Assembly (NCBI RefSeq): GCF_004337985.1
Contig: NC_043744.1
Location: 5,179,316 to 5,243,315 of the forward strand
Length of the DNA: 64,000 bases
Reading direction: 5' to 3'
Source of the DNA: Pyricularia pennisetigena
Taxonomy: Eukaryota; Ascomycota; Sordariomycetes; Magnaporthales; Pyriculariaceae
Position 1 is the stretch's first letter. Each line of letters opens with the position of its first letter. The position numbers and the translations under genes are program-made. The notes below the pieces were generated by a model. It was not told where the DNA came from, did not search any database, and saw nothing but the letters and a program-made list of their open reading frames with translations. Shown here piece by piece: positions 11,302 through 25,308 of this stretch.

Positions 11302-11570
11302 ATCAGACGCAAGAGCGGTTTTGTATTTGGGCTGTTTTTTTTTCCTTCGGGAATCGAAAAGGCCGCCAATTTTCGTGTTCTAATACCGCCACCATCTGAT
11401 TCGGGAGAAAGATGCCTCGTAAATGGCTGGTGTTCTGTCTTCTGGCTCCTCATACTGTCCTCGAATTTAGTCCGAACGAAATGTTTGACATGGCTTAAAA
11501 TTAAATAGAGGGATCCAAATCTGTATTCATCTGTCCATCTGAAATGAAGCCAACTCTGCATCTCGGTCTT
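11302..11570 (-). pseudogene. Relic of an unidentified gene, 5' part cut off by the retroelement
   Basis: The minus strand holds an open stretch with GGGIRTRKLAAFSIPEG, then an A run, then (in another frame) PKYKTALASDV that leads through TGAAC into the relic left of the element. The frame change sits at the A run, which suggests a one-base slippage. The family is unknown. Together with 3200-4043 it would be one minus-strand gene relic split by the insertion. Confidence 0.3.
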
Positions 11571-12504
11571 GCTCCAATAATTCCAGGGGATGCCGGTAAA
11601 TTTTCATATGGTCTCAACCGAACGGCAATTAGCTCAATATATATATATATATATATATACATACATATTATCTCGAGCAAAATATCAAGGCCACAATTTA
11701 CAGACAAGCTCCTCCGAGTAAAGGTGAAAACCCGAAAATGAAAGTTGCGAGCATGTTGAGGTACTTTGAGGATTGGGAAAGATGGTAGGGTTTTTTTTGG
11801 CACTATATAAGCTTTTGAAAAGCAGGCAGCAAGTTGTATTCCCAACCGGAAATTTTTAAGACTCACGTTGTCAGTACAATTGGCATATGACCCAGTGCCA
11901 AGCCCGTCTTATGTAGACGACTCTGCGCACCTCTTGCACCATGGATCCGGGTCCCGGCCATGCCAATCATTTTGGCGCCATGCAAAGACACGCAAATGGT
12001 CATTCATGCACTGATTCGGCCCAAACCTGTTTTTCACATCCAGACACGTCGGCCGCTGAGTGCGATTACTGGTCTTATTTGAAGTTTATATACAGTCAAA
12101 ATAAGCTTATTCGGATAGTTAAATCGGTGAAACTGCTGATTGGTTAGTTGTGTTCTTTTTATTAAAAAGGAACAAAAAAAATTGAGGAATTCATACATTT
12201 TATATAATGGCGAGTTTTTATAGCTTTTGTATTTTCCACGTGACAAACGCTGTTGGCATGCGTTGATAACGTGCTACAAAATCTGCGTCGCGAAAAAAAA
12301 GCAAAGGGGAAAAAAAAGAAGAAAAAAGCGCACGCCATTAGTCGTATTGCCATTATTTGTGGTTGGGATAAGTACCTAGCCAGACTGCCAATTGAACTAT
12401 TTAAAATAATTTCTCTTTTATATGCTTTTCTAATGACTCTACATTCTCTGCCGTACCCAATAAGCTATTGTGTCAGACGTGATGAGTCTGTGTTTCTTGA
12501 AACA
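11571..12504. other. Non-coding accessory DNA
   Basis: Apart from the AT microsatellite and short A-rich tracts, I find no coding region. Open frames are short and lack recognisable motifs. Confidence 0.45.
11639..11661. repeat. (AT)n microsatellite
   Basis: Pure alternating AT of about 22 bases in non-coding DNA. Confidence 0.8.
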
Positions 12505-12756
12505 TGTACCTTATTAAGTGTTGATCTTGCGGAGTATCTGGGGCCTTCGGAGCTCCTTTTTTAGCGGTTTTATCTGTTGTAACGCCCCTATCATCGGGGG
12601 TATATTCATGGTTTTTCTCATGTTTTGAAGTCCCATCCGGCTTAACAACCGTCCATCCCTTGATTCTCTCATAAGGTGCTTGGAAAATAGCCCGGTCTGT
12701 GCCAACTGTTTTCTTCGTATATAATGGAGGCCTCTCGGCTGGGCACTGGTACTTTC
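12505..12756 (-). pseudogene. Broken paralogue of the secreted enterotoxin-A-like protein
   Basis: On the minus strand one frame reads RAIFQAPYERIKGWTVVKPD followed by a hydrophilic, Lys/Pro-rich tail. It matches the APYNRIKGW segment of the intact gene at 2446-2973 in sequence and in position near the C-terminus. Upstream in this frame is an in-frame TGA, and no signal peptide or N-terminal Arg motif can be joined to it. I read it as a truncated, frameshifted family member. The two copies flank the retroelement. Confidence 0.65.
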
Positions 12757-14764
12757 GTCAAATAGTGACAGACCCCCTTGTAAGTCAACCGTAATTTTAG
12801 GCTCACACACATCCATCCTGGAATCTTTAGTTCCAATCTACACTTCGCAATCTTCCTCCCGGCAGTTCTTCTGACCTCCTCTTGGCTCTCACCACCAAAA
12901 TCTCTTTAAACGTTCAGTTGGTGAAGAGATTAGTGGTTGCTGTGGTTAACTTGTCAAGAGCCAATGGTCCAACCTAATGTAGCCGCAACATCTTAATGTC
13001 GGCTGTTCACGTCATTCGTAGCCGTCAGCATACCACATCATATCATTCTCTCATGTTGTGGTCCAAGGAGAATCAGAAGCTTTCTGCCTCCAAACAATCT
13101 GTATTGCCCAGTCCCAGTACCTTTGCGCGCGCGCTGGAGTGTAACAAAAAAAAACCCCCCTTGATATGTGATCCTGAGCCCATGCTCTACTTTGTCGACA
13201 TTTGCTGGCGCCACAAAAGTGACAAAACAGTTGAGAGCGTCTAAAAGCTCGGTTGCTTGCGCGGACATCCAGGTTCGGGGAGCCTATTCAAACCCTGGGC
13301 CCTTGATTAGGATTCCTGGGAGAAAAATGAAATATCGTGGTAGGAATCCCTTTTTGGCTTCTTCAAGTGACTTCCAGAATGGCCACATTATTTGATCCTG
13401 CTTCTCTTGATGTCTTTTTTTCCTGACAGATGTACAGGCCATTGCCTGTCGGGAACAGTCTGGGCCTCCTCTATTTGCAGTCCCAGAAGGGTGGAAAGAG
13501 CTAAAGCCTCGTGAGTAGCAATTAAAGTAGCTTAGTTCTTTTTCGGCATAGGGATGCCTCTTGAACGGACCGCAATCGCCTCTTGCAGCTGTTGGACAGG
13601 ATGCCCAAGGTCGCGGATACTTGGGACGTATCGGGGCCAGGGGTGACGCTAGTTAAACCCATCTCGAGAACAATCATGCACACGTTGTTCTCGCTTCCAC
13701 AACCGTCTGTTCAGACATGGGCGAAGGTAACATATTACATTATTCCTTACAAACAAGCACCTCAACATGAAAGTCTTTGTCATTGTTGGCCTGGAGCCTC
13801 CCTACTCAACAAGCACCAAACAGCTTTTTTGCCATAATATACCGGGAGACAGTCCCATCTTCCTATGTTCATAACGTTCTTATCGGCGAAACAAGATTCC
13901 TCGGTGGGTTTCCGACATCACGTCCCCAAAAGAGTGGGGGTAATGTGGCTCAAGACAGAAAAACAAGGCTTAATCTATGCAGTCATACTGCCAATACATG
14001 GTGTGCGCGTAAGAGACGACACCAGGCACACCATCAAGATATGCACTGCTCGAATCAATGGCCAACCGAGCCAGCTGAGATCAGATCAAAGCAGAGGCTA
14101 TGAAAAAAGATTCTGTGCAAAACGGTCCTATGCTCAAGGGAAGTTTCTTGGAACTATACTGTGCAGATCGTTAGGTGGGGGGAATGGGATGGGTTAAAGA
14201 GGAACAGTTGTTGCCTGACAGTGAGTCTACTGTAGTTGGGGGAAAAAAGGCATGGACACTCTACATTTTAACAAAGACTAAGATAAAGGAAAGACTTGCG
14301 GGGCTTACAGCTCAGTCCATCATTCTTCCGACATCATTTCTATCGGCAAAACTTTCAGGCTGTGATGTCCTGCATTCCCAAGACGAAATCGAGCTGTTAA
14401 GTAATTACGAGGTATCCAATCGGGAGGTAGGTGGGCACAAGAAAATGGTTTTTTCGCCGCACCCAAGACCAGCGCATAACCCATCAAGCCAAATTGCCAG
14501 TCAAGCCTGTACAACATCTTGACGCCCAGGTTTTCAGGTCCCACATTTCGGGAAGAATCCAAGTGGGGCGGGACTCGACGTGCTTTGACGAATCGGAATA
14601 CGTTCAATTCGTCCAATGACGGGAACCGCCGGCCAGAATTCTTGAACCACCAAGCTACCGAGCCATCACGAAATCAATCCTGCGCGACGACAATCTCAAC
14701 ACAACGTCTCCGAGCCGAAGCAACGTTCACCATAACCCTGTCGAGGTAAAACTCATACGTCACG
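12757..14764. other. Intergenic DNA and 5' region of QCR9
   Basis: No supported gene. Several plus-strand open frames of 75-115 codons occur at 13.6-14.6 kb but lack domains, signal peptides or consistent splice signals. The last 150 bases are probably the QCR9 promoter and leader. Confidence 0.45.
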
Positions 14765-14863
14765 ATGGTAAGCTTCCGTCTCTCAAGCTCTGGCTGCATT
14801 TTCAATCGTGCCTCGGCCGTCAATTGCGCACACGCTGCAACGATCATTACTGACATTGGTTCT

Positions 14864-14894
<31 letters not shown>

Positions 14895-15268
14895 CTTCCG
14901 CAGTCTACCGCATCATCCATCTACAAGCAAGTCGAACCCAATCCCCGGCGCGCGCCGCGTCGATTCGATACCTCGAGCATCTGATTCTGACATCTGAGCA
15001 CCTGCAGCCTCCTGTTCAAGCGGAACGCCACCATGCTGGCCACCGTCTTCGCCGGCGCCTTCGTCTGGGAGATTGGCTACAACACGCAAATGAACAAGAT
15101 CTGGGACAACATGAACCGTGGCGTACGTCTCGACCGACCTGGACCGATGCAAAACCTTTAGAGAATACATGAAGAAAAGAGCTGACAAACGAACCCCTCC
15201 CGGCAAAACAGCGCCAATGGAAGGACATCCGCCACAAGTACGTCGAGGCCAGCGACGATGACGAGTAA
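14765..15268 (+). CDS. QCR9: Ubiquinol-cytochrome c reductase subunit 9 (complex III)
   Basis: Four exons (14765-14767, 14904-14926, 15008-15122, 15212-15268) encode 65 residues, the usual length of QCR9. The protein starts MSTASSIYNLLFKRN, has one membrane segment (MLATVFAGAFVWEIGY) and ends in the family signature NKIWDNMNRGRQWKDIRHKY. QCR9 is a small inner-membrane subunit of cytochrome bc1. Exon 1 is only the ATG. The second intron (14927-15007) uses a GCAAGT donor, so it is a GC-AG intron; this choice alone gives an open QCR9-like frame. A long T run precedes the first acceptor. The gene converges on the Kelch gene. Confidence 0.92.
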
Positions 15269-15569
15269 ACGATGGGCGACCGATTGGAATGGGAGCACTA
15301 GACGGAATCGATCAAGAGCGGAAAAGGCTCAGGCTCCCGGGCTTTTGAGCTTGGGCGCATAGTGTACATCATCATGCTCAGTTTTGTACTGGTTAAAGAG
15401 AGGCGGGCGCATCTAGACGGATCAGAACTTAAATTTCGTTTTCTTTTTTGTTTGACTTGTGGCCCATTCCACTTTTGAATATCGCATTGTACAATTCAGG
15501 GCATATGCAAACTGGACGACACTATGTACTGCAACCCTCGCCCAAGTGGGCGTCTCCGATCGTCGGCGC
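15269..15569. other. Shared 3' region between convergent genes
   Basis: A 301-base gap between the QCR9 stop and the Kelch-gene stop, presumably the two 3' UTRs. No other feature is seen. Confidence 0.6.
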
Positions 15570-15862
15570 TTACCTCCTCCTCAAACCACCGGCAGTGGCA
15601 CCACCACCAGTCTCGCCTCGATCCGCGAGCGAGACGACCTCGCCAATGCCGGCAGCTTCCTGCTCGTCCTCGAGCGCCGTGATCTCCTCTCGGCAGTCCC
15701 ACCACTTCTCCTCGCTCAGCTCAAACGCCTTGGCCTTGATCTCCTTGATGGCCAGCGTCTCGGGCTGGATGTTCTTCCACCGCAGGTTGGTCATCAGGAT
15801 CTCTTGCCACTCGGCCGAGGTGCGCACGAAGAAGTCGCGACGTGACTCGAAGGGCTACGGTG

Positions 15863-15894
<32 letters not shown>

Positions 15895-17873
15895 TAGTAA
15901 TCTGGTGAACAAGGTAAAAGAGAGGCAAGGGGACAAAACAATCATGGCTTACCCGAGGGTGCGGCAGTCCATCGTCAACGCGGGCCTCTGTGGAATCCTC
16001 TGTCTCGTCCTCTTCCGTTGCGATGGATGACCCAAGGGCCGAGTCGGTATCTGCATTTGAATCCTGGTCCGCTGGCTTCTTGCCGCGCTTGCTGGGCGTA
16101 AACTTCTTGGGCTTTTTGTCGCTCTCTTCCTCTTCCTCTTCCTCCTCGTCTTCCTCTTCATCCTCGTACTCGTCATCATCATCCTCTTCGTCGTCTTCTT
16201 CGTCCTCGGATTGCTGTTTCCAAAAGAAGAAGAAAAAAAAAAAGGTGTCAGTACATTTGCGCTGTAAGCCAGGAACACGGTGGGGAAAAACTCACCACCC
16301 AATCCTCAGTCTGCCGGCTGAAAATCTCCTTGCAACCGTCCATTTTCCCTAGGTCAATCGCGTAGAGGTCATCAAATGTAAACTCCCTGTCACCCTTCTC
16401 GAACGTGCCGCCGTAGATGTACAGCACGTCGTCCTGGATCGCAAGCTGCGCGTTGAACCTCGGGTGTGGAAACTCCATCGACACGGGCATCTCTCGCACC
16501 GGCCCCTTGGGCTCCTCCTCCTCCCCCTTGGATTCATCCTGCTTGAGCTCAATGTCGTCCAGGTTATCCAACGAGGCGCCCGTCTCTAGCGCCGCAAGCT
16601 GCTTGAGCAGCTCCTCCTCGTTGGCCTGCGCGCGCCCTCGCCGACCCACCCGCTGCTGCTGCTGCTGTTGCTCACCGCCTCCCTTCTTCCCGCCACCTTG
16701 CCTGACCTTGCGCAGGGCCAGGGGGAAGAACCTGTTCCTCTCAATGTTCCACGCAAACAGCCCGTTGAAGAACTCGCTCTCCATGCCCTCCTCGCTCTCC
16801 TCCACGTCGTGGACGCCACCAAACAGGATCCCGCGCTTGCCACGGTGGTGGTACGCCATGGTGGTCCCAGCCCTGGTCGGCGTCGGCGTGTTGGCCGGCT
16901 TCTTCCTCTTCTCCCACCTGACGGTGGGCGCCGTGCCCGCCGCGGCCTCGGGTCCGGGCGGCGTGATCCTCAGGAAGAAGCAGTCCTGGTGCACCATGGG
17001 CTTGAGGATGTTCTTTTGGCCCTGCGACCCGGGCTTGGCGCCCTTGTTGGCCGCGACCGTCGCCTTGACCCTCGAGTAGCCGCCGTACAGCACGGCGCCC
17101 TGCTCGTGCGGCAAAAAGGTGAAGCTGGAGCGGGCGTCGGGCTTGAGCTGCGCCGGCGGGAGGGTCGGGTTGAACCAGACAAAGTTTTGCGTGTCGTACA
17201 GCCACAGGTCCGCCAGGTACCGCGTCTGGTTCGCCGTGTCCTGGAACCCGCCAAACAAGATCACGTACTGCTTGAAGTAGGTCATGCGGTGCCCGCTGCG
17301 CGCCGGCGGCGTCTTGCCCTTGGCCTCGACCTTCTCCCACTCCTTGGACTGCGCGTCCAGCCGCCAAAAGTCGTTGTAGTGGTAAAAGGTCCCCTGCTTG
17401 GGGCTGGAGAACTCCCCGCCGAAGAGGAAGACCGAGTTGGCCTGGTTCCCGCCGCGACACCAGGCGTGGCCGGACCGGGGCAGCGGGGCGTTGGGCGACG
17501 TCACCGTCCGCCACTCGTCCCGGTCGATGTGGTAGACGTGCAGGTCGTTGAAGAAGGTCGCCAGCGCGCCGTTGTAATATTCGCCGCCGAACAGCAGGAG
17601 CTGGTTGCTGTTGGACGGCGACGCCAGGAAGCACGAGGCCGCGCGGGGCCGGGGCGCCTCGCTCGACACCGTCTCGGTGACCTTGTGGAACTGCTCCTGC
17701 TGCCGCTGGTACTCGGCCAGGACCGCGTCCAGGTCCACATCCTCAGCATCGCTGTCGTCGGCCGTCTTGGCTGATTTTGCTTTTGCCTTTTTCTCGGCCT
17801 TCTTCTCCTGCTTGGCCTTCTTCTCGGCCAATTTGGCCTTCTTGTCGCCTTTGGCTTTTTTGTCCTTTGCCAT
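15570..17873 (-). CDS. KEL3: Kelch-repeat protein with C-terminal DUF4110 (KEL3/KLHDC4 family)
   Basis: Three exons (16296-17873, 15953-16213, 15570-15854; all phase 0) encode 707 residues. Order: a Lys/Ala/Glu-rich coiled start (MAKDKKAKGDKK, residues 1-45), about six Kelch blades with repeated LLFGGE, FLFGGEF, ILFGGF, GILFGGV and YIYGGTF strands (about 80-515), a Glu/Asp-rich acidic stretch (about 527-560), and a DUF4110 domain near 615-690 (FFVRTSAEWQEILMTNLRWK, EKWWDCREEI). Kelch plus DUF4110 defines the conserved KLHDC4/Kel3 family, of unclear molecular role. A poly-Gln run lies between the blades and the acid part. Intron 2 carries a (GT)n microsatellite close to its acceptor. Confidence 0.92.
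15863..15891. repeat. (GT)n microsatellite inside a KEL3 intron
   Basis: About 29 bases of pure GT, which is CA repeat in the transcript, beginning nine bases from the 3' splice site of intron 2. Length variation could affect splicing. Confidence 0.85.
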
Positions 17874-18396
17874 GCTGCGAATCAATTTTTTACAGTTATG
17901 ACGTATGCAGAAAAATACAAATTTAGTTACCCCCACGATGTGTTACACTAGGTCTCGAATGAATGTTGGTGACTTCTGGGGTCAGTAAATTGTTAGTGAG
18001 GGGTTCATGCGGTTGGGGGAAAAAAAAATCTTGATTCTCATTCTCTACCCAAATTGCAGCTCCTGTAGGAGACTCCGCATGAATACTGCAACATCAAAAA
18101 TCAGTCTGTTTATCTCGATGCACCATATAGCTTGGGCCTAACTTCGCTATTCACTCCCACGGGCAATTGAAGCTGCTTCCAAGATCATCAGACATTTACA
18201 AAAAGCATCTGTGTTCTGTGTTGACTGTCAACTGCGGGGTTTCTGCCACCAGAAACATCAGAATGTGGCTCAAGTTGCGATTCGAGATTTAATTTACAAG
18301 CAAGACCAGGTGCAACCAGTCATCCGCGGACTGCCTTAATTAGGCCATTCTACTATGTTGGCCCTGTTCTTCAAAAACGACCAAAACGATCTTTGT
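17874..18396. other. KEL3 upstream region and APE2 3' region
   Basis: No coding signal. It should contain the KEL3 promoter and the end of the aminopeptidase transcript; both genes read on the minus strand. Confidence 0.5.
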
Positions 18397-21110
18397 CTAG
18401 TACCCTTGTTCCTTGACCCACGCGGCTACATCATCACGATCACGCTCAAGCCAGGCGATCTTGGAGCGAATGGCATCCAAGCTCTGCGCCAGCGACATCT
18501 CGTATCCCTTGTTATCCTTGTTGGCAAAGAAGTCCTCAACCTGCTTCAGCTGCTCCGGCTTGGTCAAGCCAGACGTGCAGATGGACACCATGCTTCCAAG
18601 CATGGAAAGTGCCGGAGGAAGCTTGATGTAAAGGGCGTCCCAGTTGTCCATCAACCATTTGCTCAGGGCTTCGATACCTTCGGCGTGGCCACGCAGACCG
18701 GCAGCAGGTAGATAGATATCCTGATCCTTGACCTCCCCGCTAAACATTAAGTCGAGGGTTTGCTTGATGTGCTCAGGCTTGTTGGACCGGCCAAGGCTTC
18801 GGAGCGCCGTGTTGCGCTCATCGCTGTTGGTGGATGTGCGGTAGAAGTTCAGGATACGGTTGTACTGTGAGTTGTTAGAGTGAATGATGCATCACAGCCT
18901 CTGGTTCGGAGTCAGTCACATACCTCGTCATCGCCCCCGTACTTCAAAGCCATGGCAAAAACGCTGCCACGAATATTGGGGTGAATGGCAGACTTGTCGC
19001 CATCCATGAACTTCTTGAACATATCCTTGGCAGCAGCAACGATTTCCTTGTCACCAGCAATTCCAGCAGATCCAAAGAGGAGCGCCTTGAACTGTTGCTC
19101 GATATGCCCATCACTTTCCGAGAAGGACCATCCCATCTTGTGGGCCCTGGAGCTAATCAGGTCTCGCTGGAACGCCTCAAGGCTATCCTTGATAGCCTTA
19201 TCCTCAAACATCCAGGCACTGTGTACGGAGCCCAGACGACCAATGATTTCGTTCCAAACAACAAACTGCGACTCCGAGTTGTAGCCTTTGAGCAAATTCA
19301 AAACGCCCGAAGTCTTTTGGTAGCCCGAAACAGCCAGAGCGCCCGCATCAGCAAGCATGCCAGCGCGATCCTCAACTGAAAGCAATCCGTTCTTGGCAGC
19401 GTTGCCCAGCTTTTCCAGTCGCTCCGGAGAGTACGAGGTACGGAAGAGGCTCGTGTGGTTGGCATTGAGCTTGAAAAAGTCCACATCGGGCAGCTTGAAG
19501 TCGCCCTCCCTGTCGGTGAGCGTCCTAGACTCATCAATGCCGTCCTTGGTACGCAGGCCAAGCAGAACAGGGTAAAGCACTTGGTCCTCCTCCGGCTTAG
19601 TGTCACCAGTCCTCAAGAAACGGTTTTGCTTCAAGTGGATGCTGTTTTCTTTCTCGTTCTCCGTAACAGTGATCACGGGGTAGCCGACATTCTTGGTCCA
19701 ACAAGTCATCACCTCGTGCACAGGCTTACCGCTTGCCTTGGCGAGCGAATCCCACAAGTCGTCCGTCTGCGTGTTGCCGTAGGCATGCTTCTTGAGATAT
19801 TGCCTGACACCCTCGAGGAAGACGTCCTCGCCCAAGTACGTTGAGATCATGCGAAGCACACACGAACCCTTGGCGTAGCTGATGGAATCAAAGATCTGGT
19901 TGATCTCGTCCGCACGTTTCACGGGAACCTCAATGGGGTGACTGCTCCTCAGAGAGTCGAGAGACAATGCTGACTGCAGGGTGTCTGTAACGTACGACTC
20001 CCAGACCTTCCATTCGGGGAAGAAGACGTTGCACGAGTACCACGAAGCCCACGTGGCGAAGCCCTCGTTCAGCCAAAGACCATCCCACCAGTCCATTGTG
20101 ACCAGGTTACCGAACCATTGGTGCGCCAGCTCGTGCTGCACCACCTCGGCAACACGCTCCTTTGTGGCCGCTCCGCTAACCTTCTCGTCCAGAAGAAGGT
20201 CAACAACACGGTAAGTGACGAGACCCCAGTTCTCCATGGCTCCTTGGGCAAAATCGGGAATAGCGACCTGGTCCATCTTGGGCAGGGGGAAGTCAATGCC
20301 GAAAACCTTCTCGTAAAACGCCAGTGTCTTGGCCGCCAGGTCGAGCGAGAAACGGCCATGCTCGATGTTGAGACCGGGCGGCGCATAGACACGGACGGGT
20401 ACACGGAAATCTTTCGTCTCGATATAATTAAGCTCGCCCACAATGAATGCGAGGAGGTACGTAGACATGAGGGGCGAGTTGTGGAACTTGACGGCTTTCT
20501 TGGTGGTGCCAGTCAATGCAGACTGGACCTCACTTTCGGAAGCAACATCCATGTTGCTCAGACAAGTCAGCTTCTTGTCCGCGACAAGAGTGACTGCAAA
20601 GGTAGCCTTCAAAGACGGCTCATCGAAACAAGGGAAAGCTCTCCGTGCGTCTGTAGGCTCCATCTGTGTGACGGCGAGGACACCCTCTGAACCATCATCC
20701 CTCTTATAGACAGCGCGGTAGAAGCCAGCCATTTTGTCATTGAGGGTACCGGTGAAGTCAATCGTCAGCTCGGCTTTGCTTCCTTTGCTAATGGTTTCGT
20801 CAAAGTCGATCTTGGTAACCTGTGTGTCCTCATTGTAGGAGATCTTGGGCGATGATGTAATGGTTTGTCCTCCAGATGTGACCTTTGCGCTCTTCACATC
20901 AATCTCGAGGGTGTGTAGGGAAATTGATTTGGAGTCTTCGGCAACGTCCAAGTGAACAACAACGCTGCCGTTGAAAGTAAACTTTTCCAAGTCCGGTTCG
21001 AGAGTTAAGTCATAGTGCTTGGGCACAACGTTCGTGGGCAGGAGCTCGCGCCCGGCGGCGTTGTTTGCGCCGACCCCACCTCCCATGTCGACGTCGTGGA
21101 GTTTGCACAT
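18397..21110 (-). CDS. APE2: M1-family zinc aminopeptidase (APE2/AAP1 type)
   Basis: Two exons (18924-21110 and 18397-18864, phase 0) encode 884 residues from the first ATG (MCKLHDVDMGGG). The substrate-binding GAMENWG lies near 290-296 and the zinc site HELAH at 326-330 with the third ligand in NEG at 349, the exact spacing of gluzincins. The C-terminal half is the usual ERAP1-like helical domain, completed by the short second exon. These enzymes remove N-terminal residues from peptides in the cytosol or mitochondria. The frame stays open for about 200 bases upstream of this ATG with an Arg/Ser-rich presequence-like reading but no AUG, so a longer isoform is possible. It is transcribed away from enolase. 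Confidence 0.93.
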
Positions 21111-24712
<3,602 letters not shown>

Positions 24713-25209
24713 ATGCGGATTTTTGACAAATGCGAGGCATGAGTTTGTGGCCTCTATATTCCTGATAGTATCGAGGACTGTGCTGTTGTTTGAAAAGCGG
24801 TGTTGTTCTCGTATTGAAAAACAGGTTACTTAACGGCTAATGATAAAAGAAAATGAACTCAGATAGACAATGGGCTGTTTTTCAGGTACCCATAATAATA
24901 CCCTTTTGGCCCTTTTGATTTTAAACTTTCGCTGTTGAATTGAATGCAAACTTAGACGGTCAGTTTGTTCGGGCCGAAGCAAAGCTAAGGTCTAGCTCCA
25001 CAGTAAGCAGCTGCAAGTATTTTCCGTGTTGCACAATCATAACTCGCTAGAAACTACTGTTATGCAGGGAATCATGGTCACCAACAAGAATTTTGGAAGG
25101 AAGCTAACTAGCGTGAAGGGGAATAGCCGCTAGTCAGGAGAGTATTGACAGAAAGATACGCTAAGAAGGAACAAGACCCCATGGCGTGACAACGCCATGT
25201 AAAGGAATA

Positions 25210-25285
<76 letters not shown>

Positions 25286-25308
25286 CAATACCCAAACAAC
25301 ATGCGTCT
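24713..25308. other. Convergent 3' region between enolase and BUB1
   Basis: No gene. It contains both 3' UTRs and the long GA microsatellite. Confidence 0.55.
25214..25278. repeat. (GA)n microsatellite
   Basis: Sixty-five bases of uninterrupted GA repeat, about 30 bases downstream of the BUB1 stop codon. In the BUB1 transcript it would be a CU repeat in the 3' UTR. Confidence 0.9.

Noticed and set aside
11501..11866. 121-codon minus-strand frame
   Set aside because: Its centre is the AT microsatellite read as Tyr-Ile repeats; no real coding signal.
13865..14197. 110-codon plus-strand frame beginning MFITFLSAKQDSS
   Set aside because: No convincing signal peptide, domain or coding bias, and overlapping frames are equally long.
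16741..17634. 297-codon minus-strand frame in a different phase from KEL3
   Set aside because: Out-of-phase shadow of the same exon; no domain, while the KEL3 frame has all Kelch motifs.
16668..17774. 368-codon plus-strand open frame
   Set aside because: Antisense shadow of the Kelch gene; its Arg/Val/Leu composition reflects the GC-rich third positions of the real exon.
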